54,296 bases of DNA from Brumimicrobium sp965656195 (GCA_965656195.1 CBFHJL010000003.1:1-54296); one strand, 5' to 3'; numbered from the stretch's first letter, positions 9,190 to 17,080 are shown. Made by a program: numbers and translations. Notes: generated from the letters alone by a model not told the origin.

Positions 9190-9291
9190 GTTTGTAAAAT
9201 TATATAATTCTTGAGAAATACAATAGCTTATTTATAATTAATTGCTTTGACACATATTTACTTTTATTCAGACATCAAGATTGGTGTAATC

Positions 9292-10050
9292 TTAATCATA
9301 AACAATTTTGAAATTATGTAAACTTCTTACAAACAAACATCGTGGAATTTGAATACTTCTATCTACCTGCAGTATATCAAACCTCCTAATATCGCAAAGT
9401 TCATCAGGCAGTGTTAAAAGAAATCCAGCATTACTCAAGTATAATTCATGTAGGTTTGTCAATCTGCCTATTTCAGATGGTATGTGTCTGATCTCATTAT
9501 ACCTCAAATCCAATATCTCGATACTCCCACTTTCAAATAGAGCTGGTTGAATGGTATCCAAACTATTAAACTTTACCGTTAAAGTCTTTAAATTTGGCAA
9601 GAGCCCGAGTTCATCGGGTAACTTCGTGAGGTTGTTATTATCAATTTTAAGATGCTCCAGTTTTTTCAGTTCCTTCATAGAAGCAGGCAGTGAATCTATT
9701 TCATTGAAATGAATAAAAAGGACCTCTAAATTTTCCAGTTCCCCAATTTCTTTTGGCAAAGTACTTAGCTCATTTCTCCCAATATAAAGCTTCTTAAGGT
9801 TCTTTAACTCGCCTATTCTTGGAGAGATTTCAGTAAGATTTGTCTGAAAAAGCCTTAGTTCTTCAAGGTCCTTTAAATCAAAAACCTCATCAGGTATTGT
9901 TCTAAGATCCTTTCGATTTAAATTAAGAGATTTTGTTGAACCATCAGCTTTCTGGACATCGCGTGGAGCGAACCAAGCACATCCACTAAGAACAAAACAA
10001 ATATTAAAAAAGATTAAAAATTTGTTATTTTTTAGTAGCCGTAGATTCAA
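9292..10050 (-). CDS. Leucine-rich-repeat lipoprotein
   Basis: A 252-aa protein with about seven leucine-rich repeats of ~23 residues (for example LEELRLFQTNLTEISPRIGELKN, with the recurring LxxLxLxxNxLxxLPxxIxxL pattern). The N-terminus gives a good lipoprotein signal: basic NLRLLKNNK, a hydrophobic stretch, then the lipobox LSGC. No ATG or GTG lies in a suitable place; the TTG at 10050 yields a 24-residue signal peptide and is chosen. The open frame continues to 10266, but that part is antisense to the Spy-like gene and is not protein-like. The start is 34 bp from the divergent Spy-like start. LRR lipoproteins usually mediate protein-protein contact; no partner is evident. Confidence 0.75.
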   Translation of the reverse strand: MNLRLLKNNKFLIFFNICFVLSGCAWFAPRDVQKADGSTKSLNLNRKDLRTIPDEVFDLKDLEELRLFQTNLTEISPRIGELKNLKKLYIGRNELSTLPKEIGELENLEVLFIHFNEIDSLPASMKELKKLEHLKIDNNNLTKLPDELGLLPNLKTLTVKFNSLDTIQPALFESGSIEILDLRYNEIRHIPSEIGRLTNLHELYLSNAGFLLTLPDELCDIRRFDILQVDRSIQIPRCLFVRSLHNFKIVYD

Positions 10051-10084
10051 TGTATTACATTTAAAACAAACAATATATAAAGAT

Positions 10085-10492
10085 ATGAAAAAAGTAACAT
10101 TATTAATAGCATTTGGAGCTACGCTTATATTCACGGGGCTAAATGCACAAGTAAGTGAAAAAGTTGAAGTAAAAAAGGTTGAAGCAGCTGAAGAGAAGCA
10201 TGAAAGCCATATGGAAGAAGAGCTTGAGCTAACTGAAGCGCAAAAAGCTGAAATGAAAGCCATCAAAGAAAAATACGCCGCTAAAGAAAAAGCGCAAAAA
10301 GATCAAATGAGAGCTCTAAAGGAGAGTATGAAAGAACTAAGAGAAGCAAAGCGTAAAGAAATGCATTCAGTTCTTACTCCTGAGCAAAAAAAGAAGGCTG
10401 ATGCTCATCATGCAAAAATGGTGAAGCAGAAAAAAGCCAAGGCAACGGTAAAGAAGAAAAAAATGCAGCAAAGAAAGCAAATGAATAAATAA
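10085..10492 (+). CDS. Spy/CpxP-like small periplasmic protein
   Basis: A 135-aa exported protein with signal peptide MKKVTLLIAFGATLIFTGLNA followed by a helical, very charged mature chain. Two LTxxQ motifs, LTEAQKAEM and LTPEQKKKAD, are the hallmark of the Spy/CpxP family of ATP-independent periplasmic chaperones and stress sensors. The tail is extremely lysine-rich (KQKKAKATVKKKKMQQRKQ), and there is a His-containing stretch (HHAKM). The ATG at 10085 fits the signal peptide; an upstream extension to 10022 would only add residues in front of it. The gene is monocistronic, closed by a terminator. Confidence 0.8.
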   Translation: MKKVTLLIAFGATLIFTGLNAQVSEKVEVKKVEAAEEKHESHMEEELELTEAQKAEMKAIKEKYAAKEKAQKDQMRALKESMKELREAKRKEMHSVLTPEQKKKADAHHAKMVKQKKAKATVKKKKMQQRKQMNK

Positions 10493-10494
10493 AA

Positions 10495-10528
10495 AATTAG
10501 CGGAACAATTTAGTTCCGCTTTTTTTTG
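10495..10528 (+). terminator. Rho-independent terminator after the Spy-like gene
   Basis: Stem AGCGGAAC (10499-10506) with GTTCCGCT (10513-10520), loop AATTTA, followed by eight T residues. Confidence 0.92.
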
Positions 10529-10624
10529 CCCTCATTTTTTGAAACAGCTGACTTTTGAAAGACATATGATTTTATTTCCAACCGCATTCAAAAACAAACG
10601 TAATGTCCAGTTCGTTTCTAATGA

Positions 10625-11416
10625 GTGTTAAATCATAAAATATTCAAGGCAGACGACTCGAGTGAATGGGTCTGTTTCATTCACGGGGCCGGTGGTAGCA
10701 GTTCTATTTGGTATCCGCAGATCAGATCTTTTTCTAAGAAATTCAATGTCCTCCTATTAGACCTAAGAGGTCACGGTAGGTCAAGATCTCTTGCTATTAA
10801 AGATGTGAAAAGATTCAATTTTGATGTGATCGTTGAAGATATCGTTGAGGTTTTAAATCATCAGAAAATAGAAAAGGCTCACTTCGTAGGAATATCTTTG
10901 GGAACAATTATTATCCGTTGTATTGCTGAGCGATATTCGCAAAGAGTTTTGTCTATGACCTTAGGTGGCGCGGTTTTCAAATTAAGCTACAAAAGTAAGT
11001 TTCTTATTAAGGTAGGTAATTTGACAAAGTCTTTCGTTCCACATATGATCCTTTATAAAATATTTGCCAGTATAATCATACCTAAAAACGCCTATAAACA
11101 TTCTAGAGTGTTTTTCATTAATGAAGCCAAAAAAGTATATAGTCGAGAATTCAAAAAATGGTTTAGCCTGACAAGTAAACTTAAACCTCTCTTGTACTTA
11201 TTTCGTGAGAAAGAACATAATTCTCCAACGTTATACATCATGGGTGAACACGACAGCCTATTCTTGCCTGGAATTAAAACGATGCTCAAAGAGCATAAAA
11301 AGGCTGAATTAGTTATTTTGAAGAATTCAGGACATGTTGTTAACATTGACGTTCCTAACGAATTTAATCAAACCGCCTTAGACTTCATTCAAGCAAGTAG
11401 CAAATCAAACAAGTAA
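10625..11416 (+). CDS. Alpha/beta-fold hydrolase
   Basis: A 263-aa cytoplasmic protein of the alpha/beta hydrolase superfamily. It shows the oxyanion HG motif (CFIHGAGGSSSIW), the LDLRGHGRS strand-turn, the nucleophile elbow GISLG (serine nucleophile), an acid in IMGEHDSLF and a histidine in NSGHVVNIDVP. The substrate cannot be told from sequence; esterases, lactonases and haloperoxidase-like enzymes share this pattern. The start is a GTG at 10625; the preceding in-frame codon is a stop, so no longer form exists. It stands alone between two terminators. Confidence 0.85.
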   Translation: MLNHKIFKADDSSEWVCFIHGAGGSSSIWYPQIRSFSKKFNVLLLDLRGHGRSRSLAIKDVKRFNFDVIVEDIVEVLNHQKIEKAHFVGISLGTIIIRCIAERYSQRVLSMTLGGAVFKLSYKSKFLIKVGNLTKSFVPHMILYKIFASIIIPKNAYKHSRVFFINEAKKVYSREFKKWFSLTSKLKPLLYLFREKEHNSPTLYIMGEHDSLFLPGIKTMLKEHKKAELVILKNSGHVVNIDVPNEFNQTALDFIQASSKSNK

Positions 11417-11422
11417 AGACAT

Positions 11423-11455
11423 AAAAAAAGTGGAACTAATGAGTTCCACTTTTTT
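11423..11455. terminator. Bidirectional terminator between the hydrolase gene and msrA
   Basis: Stem GTGGAACT (11430-11437) with AGTTCCAC (11442-11449), flanked by A-run and T-run, so it works on both strands. The msrA stop codon (11438-11436) lies inside the hairpin. Confidence 0.9.
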
Positions 11456-11981
11456 GTTTCAATTCTTCAGAGAATGCTGCTTTAAACTTTTCCACTTTAG
11501 GTCGCACTACTGCTCTACAATAAGGCTGATCAGGATTATTCATGTAATAATCTCGGTGATTATCTTCTGCCTCGTAAAAATTATTGATTTCCTCGATTTC
11601 GGTAACTATAGGCTTTTGAAAAGCCTCCCTTTTCGTTAGTTCATTTTTATACTTCTCCGCTAGCTCTTTTTGTTTCGCGTTGTGAAAAAACACTACAGAT
11701 CTGTATTGTTCACCTACATCATTCCCTTGACGATTTAACGTCGTGGGATCATGAACAAACCAAAACACCTCCAGAAGCTTATCATATGAAATGATTGATG
11801 GATCAAATTTCACTCGAGCTACTTCAGCATGACCTGTAATACCCATGCAAACTTCTTTATAAGCAGGTCTTTTAACATGTCCTCCCGCATAGCCAGGATA
11901 TACCTCCTCAACACCTTTCAATTCATTAAAGACTGCCTCTACACACCAAAAACATCCAGCCCCAAACGTTGCTTCTTCCAT
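11436..11981 (-). CDS. msrA: Peptide methionine sulfoxide reductase A
   Basis: A 181-aa enzyme that reduces the S-epimer of methionine sulfoxide in proteins. The N-terminal active-site motif GCFWC is at residues 9-13, with Cys10 catalytic; VYPGYAGGHVKRPAY, HAEVARVKFDP, DPTTLNRQGNDVGEQYRS and NNPDQPYCRAVV are further family blocks. There is no signal peptide, so it is cytoplasmic, and no MsrB domain is fused. It lies 51 bp downstream of the TPR gene on the same strand, so co-transcription is possible. The stop codon overlaps the terminator stem. Confidence 0.95.
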   Translation of the reverse strand: MEEATFGAGCFWCVEAVFNELKGVEEVYPGYAGGHVKRPAYKEVCMGITGHAEVARVKFDPSIISYDKLLEVFWFVHDPTTLNRQGNDVGEQYRSVVFFHNAKQKELAEKYKNELTKREAFQKPIVTEIEEINNFYEAEDNHRDYYMNNPDQPYCRAVVRPKVEKFKAAFSEELKQKSGTH

Positions 11982-12032
11982 ATTTCTTTTTCTTCGTAAC
12001 AGCTAAATACTCGCAAAGTTCTATACCAGTTA

Positions 12033-13322
12033 TTAGTCATTATCTTTTCGATTAGTTTTTCGGTATGAAATGAATACAAATCCAGCAATAGATAAAACAC
12101 AGATAATTACTATCCATACCCAATAATCCCATACTGTACTAACCTTGTCTATCTGACTTCTCAACTCATTTTCTCGTTGCTCTGTCAAATATTCTTGTTG
12201 CTCCAGGTTTTGTTTAAAACTCAAACGCAATGAAGCAAGTTCTAAAGATATTTTCTCCTTACTGAGTTTATCATCTACTTCGATATATTCTCTTAAAGCT
12301 CGAGTCTCTTTTTCATACAATTTCAATGAGTCATAAAGCACGCTCATTTGCATCAATGCATCTTTAACTCCCACAAGATTATTAGATTCTCGTGCAACTT
12401 CCAGAGACTTTTCATAAGCCACCTCTGCACTATCTAGTTGATTTGTACCAAAGAAAAAGTCACCCTTATTGAAATAGCTCTCGGCAATATAAAAAGCACT
12501 TCCACTCTTTTTTCTGTATGCAAGTGCTAATCCAAAGTAATCTCTTGCCCGGTCAAAATCATTCTTAAAGTAAGAAGCTATAGCAAGATTTGTATATCCA
12601 TTTCCAATCAACTGGTTATTACCAGTTGCAAGATTATATTCCATACTCCGTTCTAGTTGCTCAATCGCTTCATCAAACTTACTTTGGTTCAAATAAAATT
12701 GACCATAAAGACCATACCCTGTACCTAGATTACGTATGTCTGATTTTTCATTGTTCAATTGAATATACTCATCTAACAACCTCTTTGCTTCATCATACTT
12801 CTCTTGTGCGATGTATATTCTAGCCAAATTACCAAATGATAGTGATTCAAACTTTGTAACTCCACTGCGTTTACCTTCTGCAATAGATCTTAAATAATAT
12901 TCTTCAGCCTTTTTCCGTTCACTTTGTAAGTAATAATTATTCCCTAAGGCATTACTGACAACGGATTGCATAGTGTCATTTTCCATAAAAGCATAATACT
13001 CTTCAGCCAATTCAAGCTTGCGAACACCTTCAGAAAAAAGAGAGTTATCATTTAAATAGTGTCCAAAAATATAGTTAGACATTGCTATTGCATCTTCTCT
13101 ATCATTGTTTATACCAATATCTTGAAGATCTTTAACAAAAAACAATACAGAGTCTTCCTTGATAGAGGACAGATCATCATAAAACAGCATAATTTTGCTG
13201 ATTTTTTCGTCCGTAGTACCCTCTAAATAATATTCAATATGCTTATCTATTTCTTGGGATAGACCAGTAGGTGAAATAGCAAAGATGGAAAAGAAAATTA
13301 AGACACAAAAATAAGCACGCAT
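12033..13322 (-). CDS. TPR protein with C-terminal membrane anchor
   Basis: A 429-aa protein with signal peptide (MRAYFCVLIFFSIFAISPTG), then at least six tetratricopeptide repeats (for example NALGNNYYLQSERKKAEEYYLRS, NLARIYIAQEKYDEAKRLL, NLAIASYFKNDFDRARDYF). A coiled-coil stretch rich in L, E and Q (about 345-390) is followed by one transmembrane helix near the end (YWVWIVIICVLSIAGFVFIS) and a short basic cytoplasmic tail (YRKTNRKDND). This is the layout of Bacteroidota TPR sensor kinases or LuxR-type regulators, but the output domain is missing and the gene stops cleanly. It may be a periplasmic scaffold or a sensor that acts through a partner. Confidence 0.8.
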   Translation of the reverse strand: MRAYFCVLIFFSIFAISPTGLSQEIDKHIEYYLEGTTDEKISKIMLFYDDLSSIKEDSVLFFVKDLQDIGINNDREDAIAMSNYIFGHYLNDNSLFSEGVRKLELAEEYYAFMENDTMQSVVSNALGNNYYLQSERKKAEEYYLRSIAEGKRSGVTKFESLSFGNLARIYIAQEKYDEAKRLLDEYIQLNNEKSDIRNLGTGYGLYGQFYLNQSKFDEAIEQLERSMEYNLATGNNQLIGNGYTNLAIASYFKNDFDRARDYFGLALAYRKKSGSAFYIAESYFNKGDFFFGTNQLDSAEVAYEKSLEVARESNNLVGVKDALMQMSVLYDSLKLYEKETRALREYIEVDDKLSKEKISLELASLRLSFKQNLEQQEYLTEQRENELRSQIDKVSTVWDYWVWIVIICVLSIAGFVFISYRKTNRKDND

Positions 13323-13338
13323 AGCCTGTAGTTTGTAC

Positions 13339-13346
13339 CAAATATA
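13339..13346 (-). promoter_or_regulatory. -7 box (TATATTTG) for the TPR gene
   Basis: Exact TAnnTTTG on the minus strand, 16 nt before the ATG at 13322. Confidence 0.45.
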
Positions 13347-13415
13347 TCAAACTTATTCATTTCTTACGCTAAAATCATATTGGAATCCTATCATTTTTCT
13401 CATCTCTGATCGAAC

Positions 13416-13446
13416 TTTGATTTCAGCATTTGATTGGTTACTTTTG
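13416..13446 (+). promoter_or_regulatory. Promoter of pruA
   Basis: A TTTG -33 element (13416-13419), a 19-nt spacer and an exact TACTTTTG -7 box (13439-13446). This matches the Bacteroidota housekeeping promoter pattern. The start codon is 28 nt further on. Confidence 0.65.
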
Positions 13447-13474
13447 CAGTGAATAAAAAAAGACAACAAGATTT

Positions 13475-15103
13475 ATGGCAAATGCACATTTTAACGTACC
13501 TAAGGCTGTCAATGAACCAATAAATTCATATGCTCCAGGTACTCCGGAAAGAGAGTCTCTTCTCGCTAAATATAAAGAAATGTACAATCAGGATCCTATC
13601 GATGTTCCAATGTACATTGGTGGAGAAGAAATTCGTACATCAAACAAAATGCCTTTAAACCCTCCACACGACCACAAGAAAGTTTTAGGTCATTTCAATT
13701 ACGGAGATAAATCACACGTAGAAAAAGCTATTGATGCAGCATTAAAAGCACGTAAAAACTGGTCCAAAATGAACTGGGAAGATCGTGCAAGTATATTCCT
13801 CAAAGCTGCGGACCTTGTAGCTGGGCCTTTTAGAGATAAGATCAATGCAGCGACAATGCTCGGTCAATCTAAAAATGTATATCAAACAGAAATAGATGCA
13901 GCTTGTGAGTTTGCAGACTTCTTGCGTTTCAATGTTCAGTACATGTCTGAACTTTATACAGAGCAACCAGAATCTCCTCGTGGATTTTGGAACCGTTTAG
14001 AATGGAGACCACTTGAAGGGTTTATTTTTGCAGTGACACCTTTCAACTTTACTGCTATTGCAGGTAATTTACCTTCTGCACCGGCTATGTTAGGAAATGT
14101 TGCCGTTTGGAAGCCAGCAGAAACTCAAGTTTATGCAGCAAATGTGATCATGGAGATCTTTAAGGAAGCAGGACTACCTGAAGGAGTAATTAATATGATT
14201 ACTGTTGAAGGACCTGTAGCTGGAGATGTTGTGTTCAAACACAAAGAATTCGCAGGTCTTCACTTCACAGGGTCTACTGGAGTATTTAAACACTTATGGA
14301 AAGAAATTGCAAGTAATATTGACAACTACAGAGCATACCCTAGAATTGTTGGAGAAACAGGTGGTAAAGATTTCATCATGGTTCACAAAACAGCTGATCC
14401 AGTAGAAGTTGGAACTGCTATTTCACGAGGTGCGTTTGAATTCCAAGGACAAAAATGTTCGGCTGCTTCACGCGCTTATATACCCACAGATATGTGGCCT
14501 GAAGTTAAGAAAACTGTTGTAGAGCAAGTAGGTGATTTTAAAATAGGTACACCGGAAGATACATCGAACTTCATTACTGCTGTAATTGATGAAAAAGCAT
14601 TTGATAAAATAGCTGAGTATATTGACTATTGCAAAAATGCAAGTGATGCAGAGATTGTTATCGGTGGAAACTATGACAAATCAGAAGGATATTTTATCGA
14701 GCCTACTGTTGTTCTCACAACAGATCCAAAATTCAGAACTATGGTTGAAGAGATCTTTGGCCCGGTAATCACTATTTACTTATATGATGGTGAGAAATTT
14801 GAGGAGACTATGGAACTTCTTGACGGGACTTCTGATTACGCTTTAACGGGTTCAATTATCTCTAAAGATCGTTACGCAATTACCAAAGCGATCGACATGT
14901 TAGAGAACAGTGCAGGTAACTTCTACATCAATGACAAACCAACAGGTGCTGTTGTTGGTCAACAACCATTTGGTGGAGCAAGAGGTTCGGGAACTAACGA
15001 CAAAGCAGGTGCTAAATTGAACTTGTTGCGTTGGGTTTCTGCTCGAACGATAAAAGAAACATTTGTACCCGCAAGAGATTACAAATATCCTTTTATGGGT
15101 TAA
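13475..15103 (+). CDS. pruA: L-glutamate gamma-semialdehyde (P5C) dehydrogenase
   Basis: A 542-aa NAD-dependent aldehyde dehydrogenase that oxidises glutamate semialdehyde/P5C to glutamate, the last step of proline and ornithine breakdown. The catalytic cysteine is Cys328 in FEFQGQKCSAASRAY and the general base Glu294 in GETGGKDF. Cofactor-binding residues lie in TPFNFTAIAGN and WKPAE, and the C-terminal PFGGARGSGTNDKAG block is typical of the PutA/PruA branch. The length fits the monofunctional enzyme; there is no fused proline dehydrogenase. rocD, which produces its substrate, lies about 2 kb downstream on the other strand. The gene has its own promoter and terminator. Confidence 0.95.
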   Translation: MANAHFNVPKAVNEPINSYAPGTPERESLLAKYKEMYNQDPIDVPMYIGGEEIRTSNKMPLNPPHDHKKVLGHFNYGDKSHVEKAIDAALKARKNWSKMNWEDRASIFLKAADLVAGPFRDKINAATMLGQSKNVYQTEIDAACEFADFLRFNVQYMSELYTEQPESPRGFWNRLEWRPLEGFIFAVTPFNFTAIAGNLPSAPAMLGNVAVWKPAETQVYAANVIMEIFKEAGLPEGVINMITVEGPVAGDVVFKHKEFAGLHFTGSTGVFKHLWKEIASNIDNYRAYPRIVGETGGKDFIMVHKTADPVEVGTAISRGAFEFQGQKCSAASRAYIPTDMWPEVKKTVVEQVGDFKIGTPEDTSNFITAVIDEKAFDKIAEYIDYCKNASDAEIVIGGNYDKSEGYFIEPTVVLTTDPKFRTMVEEIFGPVITIYLYDGEKFEETMELLDGTSDYALTGSIISKDRYAITKAIDMLENSAGNFYINDKPTGAVVGQQPFGGARGSGTNDKAGAKLNLLRWVSARTIKETFVPARDYKYPFMG

Positions 15104-15125
15104 TCTAAGCATATAACCAACACTG

Positions 15126-15160
15126 AAGCCGCTCCAATAATTGGAGCGGCTTTTCTTTTT
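15126..15160 (+). terminator. Rho-independent terminator after pruA
   Basis: Stem GCCGCTCCAA (15128-15137) with TTGGAGCGGC (15141-15150), a very short TAA loop and a T-rich tail. Confidence 0.9.
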
Positions 15161-15218
15161 AACATTAACTATTTGACAACATAGTCGCATCACAGATACA
15201 TCTCACCTAATTTCCCGT

Positions 15219-15226
15219 TAACTTTG
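15219..15226 (+). promoter_or_regulatory. -7 box (TAACTTTG) 4 nt before the FtsB-like gene
   Basis: Exact TAnnTTTG. Transcription would begin at or next to the GTG at 15231, giving a leaderless or nearly leaderless mRNA. No good -33 element is visible. Confidence 0.4.
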
Positions 15227-15230
15227 AAAT

Positions 15231-15515
15231 GTGATCAAAAAGCTGAAATATCTCAAAAACAAGTATGTCCTGACAACGGTTATATTTGCGATTTACGTCT
15301 TATTTCTAGATGATGTTGATGTCTTTACCATTATACGCCAAGAGATAAAGCTCAATAAATTAGAGAAGGAGAAAGCTGAGGTACTTATCAAATATAACTC
15401 TACCAAATCTACACTGGACCAACTTGACAATCTTGAATCTCTCGAAAAATATGCTCGTGAAGAAAAGATGTTCAAGAAAGATGATGAGGACATCTTTGTG
15501 ATCGTCGAGGAATAA
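15231..15515 (+). CDS. FtsB/DivIC-like septum formation initiator protein
   Basis: A 94-aa small bitopic membrane protein: a basic N-terminus (MIKKLKYLKNKY), one membrane helix (VLTTVIFAIYVLFLD), then a coiled coil (EIKLNKLEKEKAEVLIKYN, LDQLDNLESLEKYAREE) ending in the conserved REEKMFKKDDEDIFVI stretch. This is the form of FtsB/DivIC proteins that bridge FtsL and FtsQ in the divisome. The start is a GTG at 15231; the ATG two bases earlier is out of frame and runs into a stop at once. It is a stand-alone gene. The assignment to division rests on architecture and the REE-x-KDxEDIF tail. Confidence 0.8.
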   Translation: MIKKLKYLKNKYVLTTVIFAIYVLFLDDVDVFTIIRQEIKLNKLEKEKAEVLIKYNSTKSTLDQLDNLESLEKYAREEKMFKKDDEDIFVIVEE

Positions 15516-15541
15516 AAAACGCCCTATCTACTATTAAAACC

Positions 15542-15576
15542 TGACAAAAGTCATGTTCACTCTGTAACATTTGTCA
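15542..15576. promoter_or_regulatory. Inverted repeat upstream of the persulfide dioxygenase gene (candidate operator)
   Basis: Arms TGACAAAAGT (15542-15551) and ACATTTGTCA (15567-15576) match at 9 of 10 positions with a 15-nt spacer; the first arm also contains the smaller palindrome TGAC-AAAA-GTCA (15542-15553). There is no T-run, so it is not a terminator. It lies 75 bp before the start at 15651. Confidence 0.4.
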
Positions 15577-15650
15577 TACTGCCTTCCATGCTAATTCAAG
15601 TACTTTGTATCAGACAAATAATTGAATTATAAACATAAAAAAATAGCACT

Positions 15651-17063
15651 ATGAAAGTAGAACAGATTTACACAGGATGCATCGCTCACGCAGCATATTA
15701 TCTAGAAAACAATGGAGAAGCAGCCATTTTCGATCCGTTAAGAGAGGTTGAGCCATACATAGAGAAAGCAAAAAAAGACAATGCCAAAATAAAATATGTT
15801 TTTGAAACACACTTCCATGCAGATTTTGTTTCTGGTCACTTAGACTTGGCGAAAAAAACAGGGGCTGATATCGTTTATGGTCCAACAGCAAAGCCACAAT
15901 TTGAAGCTATTGTTGCAGAAGACAATCAGGAGTTTAAGGTTGGAAATTATACGGTAAGAGTTATTCATACTCCAGGGCATACAATGGAGTCAACAACATA
16001 CCTATTGATTGATGAAAATGGTAAGGAACATGGTATTATTACTGGTGACACCTTGTTCATTGGTGATGTCGGAAGACCAGATTTAGCGCAGCACGTTATC
16101 GCAGATTTAACTGAAGAGAAATTAGCCGCTCACTTGTTTGACTCTCTAAGAAATAAAATTATGCCTTTGAGCGACGACCTAATTGTATATCCTAATCATG
16201 GTGCAGGAAGTGCATGTGGTAAAAAGATGTCATCTGAAACGACTGATACTTTAGGAAATCAGAAGAAAACGAATTATGCATTAAGAGCAGACATGACCAA
16301 GGAAGAATTCATTAAGGAATTACTGACGGGATTAAAAAACCCTCCAGGATACTTCCCTAAAAACGTATTAATGAACATTCAGGGTTACGAAAGTCTTGAT
16401 GACGTAAAGAAGCGAGCGGAACAGCCTCTGAATGCTGAAGCATTTGAGTTGATTGCAAATGAAAAACTTCCACTGGTTTTGGATACTAGACCTGCTGAAG
16501 TATTCCACAAGGGATTCGTACCCAATAGCATTAATATAGGTTTGGATAGTAATTTCGCAATGTGGGTGGGTGAACTAATCCCAGACATCAAGCAAGAAAT
16601 CATATTGGTTACTGAACCTGGAAAAGAAGAAGAAAGTATCATAAGACTATCACGAGTAGGCTACGATCATGCAATCGGCTACTTAGAAGGTGGTTTTGAA
16701 ACATGGAAAAAGTCGAACAAAGAAGTGGATACTGCAAAACGAATTTCAGCTGAAGAGCTAAAAGCAAAAATCAATGATGGAGTTAAAGTATTTGATGTGA
16801 GGAAAGAAAGTGAATTTGAATCACAGCACGTTGAAGGTGCGATAAATACACCTCTTGGATCAATAAATGAGCACCTGGCTTCATTCCCGAAAGACGAAGA
16901 GTTTGTAATTCATTGCGCAGGAGGTTACAGAAGTATGATCGCTTCCTCTATTCTGAAGTCTCGTGGATGGGATAACTTCGAAGATGTTATAGGTGGATTC
17001 GATGAAATCAAAGAGACGGATATTCCTTCAACAGAATATGTTTGTCCAACTACGTTACTCTAA
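15651..17063 (+). CDS. Persulfide dioxygenase-rhodanese fusion (CstB-like)
   Basis: A 470-aa cytoplasmic protein in three parts. Residues 1-240 are a metallo-beta-lactamase-fold persulfide dioxygenase with THFHADFVSGH (His54, His56, Asp58, His63), His110 in HTPGH, Asp133 in TGDTLF and His183 in PNHGAG. Residues about 270-355 are a rhodanese fold that lacks the active cysteine (LVTEPGKEE in its place). Residues about 365-465 are an active rhodanese with Cys422 in HCAGGYRS. The same order, MBL-pseudorhodanese-rhodanese, is known for CstB, which converts low-molecular-weight persulfides to thiosulfate. A role in sulfide and persulfide detoxification is therefore likely. No sulfide:quinone reductase is adjacent. 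An inverted repeat upstream may bind a regulator. Confidence 0.9.
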   Translation: MKVEQIYTGCIAHAAYYLENNGEAAIFDPLREVEPYIEKAKKDNAKIKYVFETHFHADFVSGHLDLAKKTGADIVYGPTAKPQFEAIVAEDNQEFKVGNYTVRVIHTPGHTMESTTYLLIDENGKEHGIITGDTLFIGDVGRPDLAQHVIADLTEEKLAAHLFDSLRNKIMPLSDDLIVYPNHGAGSACGKKMSSETTDTLGNQKKTNYALRADMTKEEFIKELLTGLKNPPGYFPKNVLMNIQGYESLDDVKKRAEQPLNAEAFELIANEKLPLVLDTRPAEVFHKGFVPNSINIGLDSNFAMWVGELIPDIKQEIILVTEPGKEEESIIRLSRVGYDHAIGYLEGGFETWKKSNKEVDTAKRISAEELKAKINDGVKVFDVRKESEFESQHVEGAINTPLGSINEHLASFPKDEEFVIHCAGGYRSMIASSILKSRGWDNFEDVIGGFDEIKETDIPSTEYVCPTTLL

Positions 17064-17080
17064 TTGAAGATAAATAGCAT

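Noticed and set aside
9253..9260. TAAATATG on the minus strand as the promoter of the phhA leader
   Set aside because: One mismatch to TAnnTTTG and a 15-nt spacing to a TTG; too weak to list, though a promoter is expected in this gap.
9275..9298. Hairpin AAGATT-ACACC-AATCTT over the stop of the LRR gene (minus strand)
   Set aside because: Weak, AT-rich and without a U-tract; not called a terminator.
10051..10266. Upstream extension of the LRR lipoprotein frame
   Set aside because: It is antisense to the Spy-like gene, Ser/Cys/Phe-rich and not protein-like, and would bury the lipoprotein signal peptide inside the chain.
10553..10566. A 14-mer TTTTGAAAGACATA shared with 42483-42496
   Set aside because: Two AT-rich copies in 54 kb, at different distances from unrelated genes, are compatible with chance; not called a regulatory site.
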